Source of the DNA: Accumulibacter sp.
GTDB lineage: Bacteria > Pseudomonadota > Gammaproteobacteria > Burkholderiales > Rhodocyclaceae
Length of the DNA stretch: 16,994 bases
Assembly (NCBI GenBank): GCA_003538495.1
Contig: DPSD01000190.1
Span: 1-16,994, forward strand
Reading direction: 5' to 3'
The notes under the pieces were generated by a model. That model had not been told where the DNA came from. It ran no database searches and was given only the letters and a program-made list of their open reading frames with translations. A program made the position numbers and the translations under genes. Positions 16,143 through 16,994 of the stretch are shown here, in pieces. Position 1 is the stretch's first letter. The number at the start of each line of letters is the position of its first letter.

Positions 16143-16994
16143 ATGAGCCCGCTTGTCTGCCCGTCACGCCTGGCGGTCGATCTGCCTGATGCTCTCGTCG
16201 CACTCTGCACTGAGGCGTTGGCGGCCGACCACGATGTCCTGATTGATGGACGCGCACTCAGGTTCGCCGACCCCTTCGGCTTGGCCTTGTTGGGCTCGAC
16301 CTGCCACATGCTGAGGCAGCGTGACCAAGCCGTTCGTGTGTTTGGACTTGCCGATTCGGTGAGCAGCTATCTGCAGCGCATGGATGTCTTCCAGGAGGTG
16401 GAGTTGGCCGATCACGCGCCGGCCCGGGTGGGCGTTCGCCGGAACCGCCGCGACGCCCTGGTTGAGCTAACCCGAATTGACCATCCCCGCGACATTAACA
16501 GCACGGCCAACCAGCTTGCTGACGCGATGGTAGGTGCGATGCCGGACATCGACGCCAGTGAACCGATCGATGAAATGACCTGCACGAACACGGCGGACCG
16601 CATTGCTACACAGATAAGTTATGCACTCACTGAGTTGTTGAACAATGCTTTGAGCCACGCTCGACGGCAGCGCCATGGTCACGCGTGCGTGTGGGTCGCC
16701 AGCCAATACTATCCCCGCAGCGGCCGCCTTCAGTTGGCTGTTGTCGACAACGGTTGCGGAATGCTGGAAACCCTGCGCGATCATTCCGCCATGCGCAAGC
16801 TACCGCGCAAGACGGATCTGGACGCGATCCTGGTGGCGCTTCGTCCGCGCGTAAGCTGCAATCGCGACCTTGGGGCCTTTAATCTCTTATCACTGAGATC
16901 TTTACGTTTTCTGAGCAGACTTTGTCATACGGCTGCACCGTCGAGGGCGGGGACGATGGTTTGTGCGGTGATGCGGCAAGCGGCGGCCACGGTA
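16143..16994 (+). CDS. STAS-like and HATPase (GHKL) protein, partial at right edge
   Basis: The frame is open from ATG 16143 to the window end (284 codons, no stop). The N-terminal part (about 10-100) looks like a STAS domain: VLIDGRALRFADPFGLALLG then VRVFGLADSVSSYLQRMDVF, the beta-alpha pattern of anti-sigma-factor antagonists. The C-terminal part is a histidine-kinase-type ATP-binding domain with N-box ELLNNALSHA (164-173) and G1 box VVDNGCGM (200-207). No phospho-accepting His domain is visible, so a switch-like ATPase regulator is more likely than a sensor kinase. After VSCNRDLG (near 16873) the expected second glycine box does not appear and the DNA turns AT-rich, so the last 40 residues may be foreign sequence. 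No strong ribosome site is seen. It is probably paired with the acidic gene upstream. Confidence 0.7.
   Translation, partial: MSPLVCPSRLAVDLPDALVALCTEALAADHDVLIDGRALRFADPFGLALLGSTCHMLRQRDQAVRVFGLADSVSSYLQRMDVFQEVELADHAPARVGVRRNRRDALVELTRIDHPRDINSTANQLADAMVGAMPDIDASEPIDEMTCTNTADRIATQISYALTELLNNALSHARRQRHGHACVWVASQYYPRSGRLQLAVVDNGCGMLETLRDHSAMRKLPRKTDLDAILVALRPRVSCNRDLGAFNLLSLRSLRFLSRLCHTAAPSRAGTMVCAVMRQAAATV

Noticed and set aside
16882..16899. Small inverted repeat ATCTC/GAGAT with an 8-base loop
   Set aside because: Five base pairs are expected by chance in an AT-rich stretch. It is not enough to call a terminator or an element end.

Overview
The window is a dense, GC-rich (roughly 60-65% across most genes), all-plus-strand stretch of accessory DNA. 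The composition, the GTG/ATG starts with stop-start overlaps and the strong use of TGA stops suggest a high-GC Gram-negative, possibly a beta- or gammaproteobacterium. That placement is inference only; no ribosomal or other taxonomic marker is present. No tRNA, rRNA or CRISPR array was found.

Positions 1-14893 form one tightly packed operon built on a type I restriction-modification system, with extra genes inserted between its subunits. The order is hsdM (3' part only, cut by the left edge), a 1263-aa RecD-like SF1 helicase with a C-terminal PD-(D/E)XK nuclease-like domain, a 1581-aa protein with an N-terminal GHKL (HSP90/sacsin-like) ATPase and a C-terminal SF2 helicase, hsdS, an FRG-domain gene, and hsdR. 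Neighbours overlap by 4 bases (GTGA at 952-955, ATGA at 9489-9492 and 10853-10856) or lie 3-12 bases apart, so they are probably co-transcribed and translationally coupled. I cannot match this gene set from memory to a named defence system. It is the best candidate here for an undescribed composite anti-phage system.

Several parts of that operon appear damaged or recoded. hsdS is one continuous 455-codon frame broken by a single in-frame TAG at codon 135. The FRG gene is one continuous 299-codon frame broken by a single in-frame TAG at codon 150. The visible start of the hsdM segment looks frameshifted by one extra G in a GGG run at 22-24. Both helicases and hsdR are intact. All real gene ends in the window use TGA or TAA, while both internal interruptions are TAG. 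If all three lesions are real and not recoded, DNA recognition and modification would be impaired while the motors and nucleases remain.

After a 184-bp gap (14894-15077) the composition drops (sampled lines at 45-58% GC) and a second unit begins. It has an unrecognised acidic 347-aa protein and, 21 bp later, a protein with an N-terminal STAS-like region and a C-terminal histidine-kinase-type (HATPase) fold that runs off the right edge. Around 16871-16930 the sequence becomes AT-rich just where the second ATP-binding glycine box should appear, so this gene may be interrupted near the window end.
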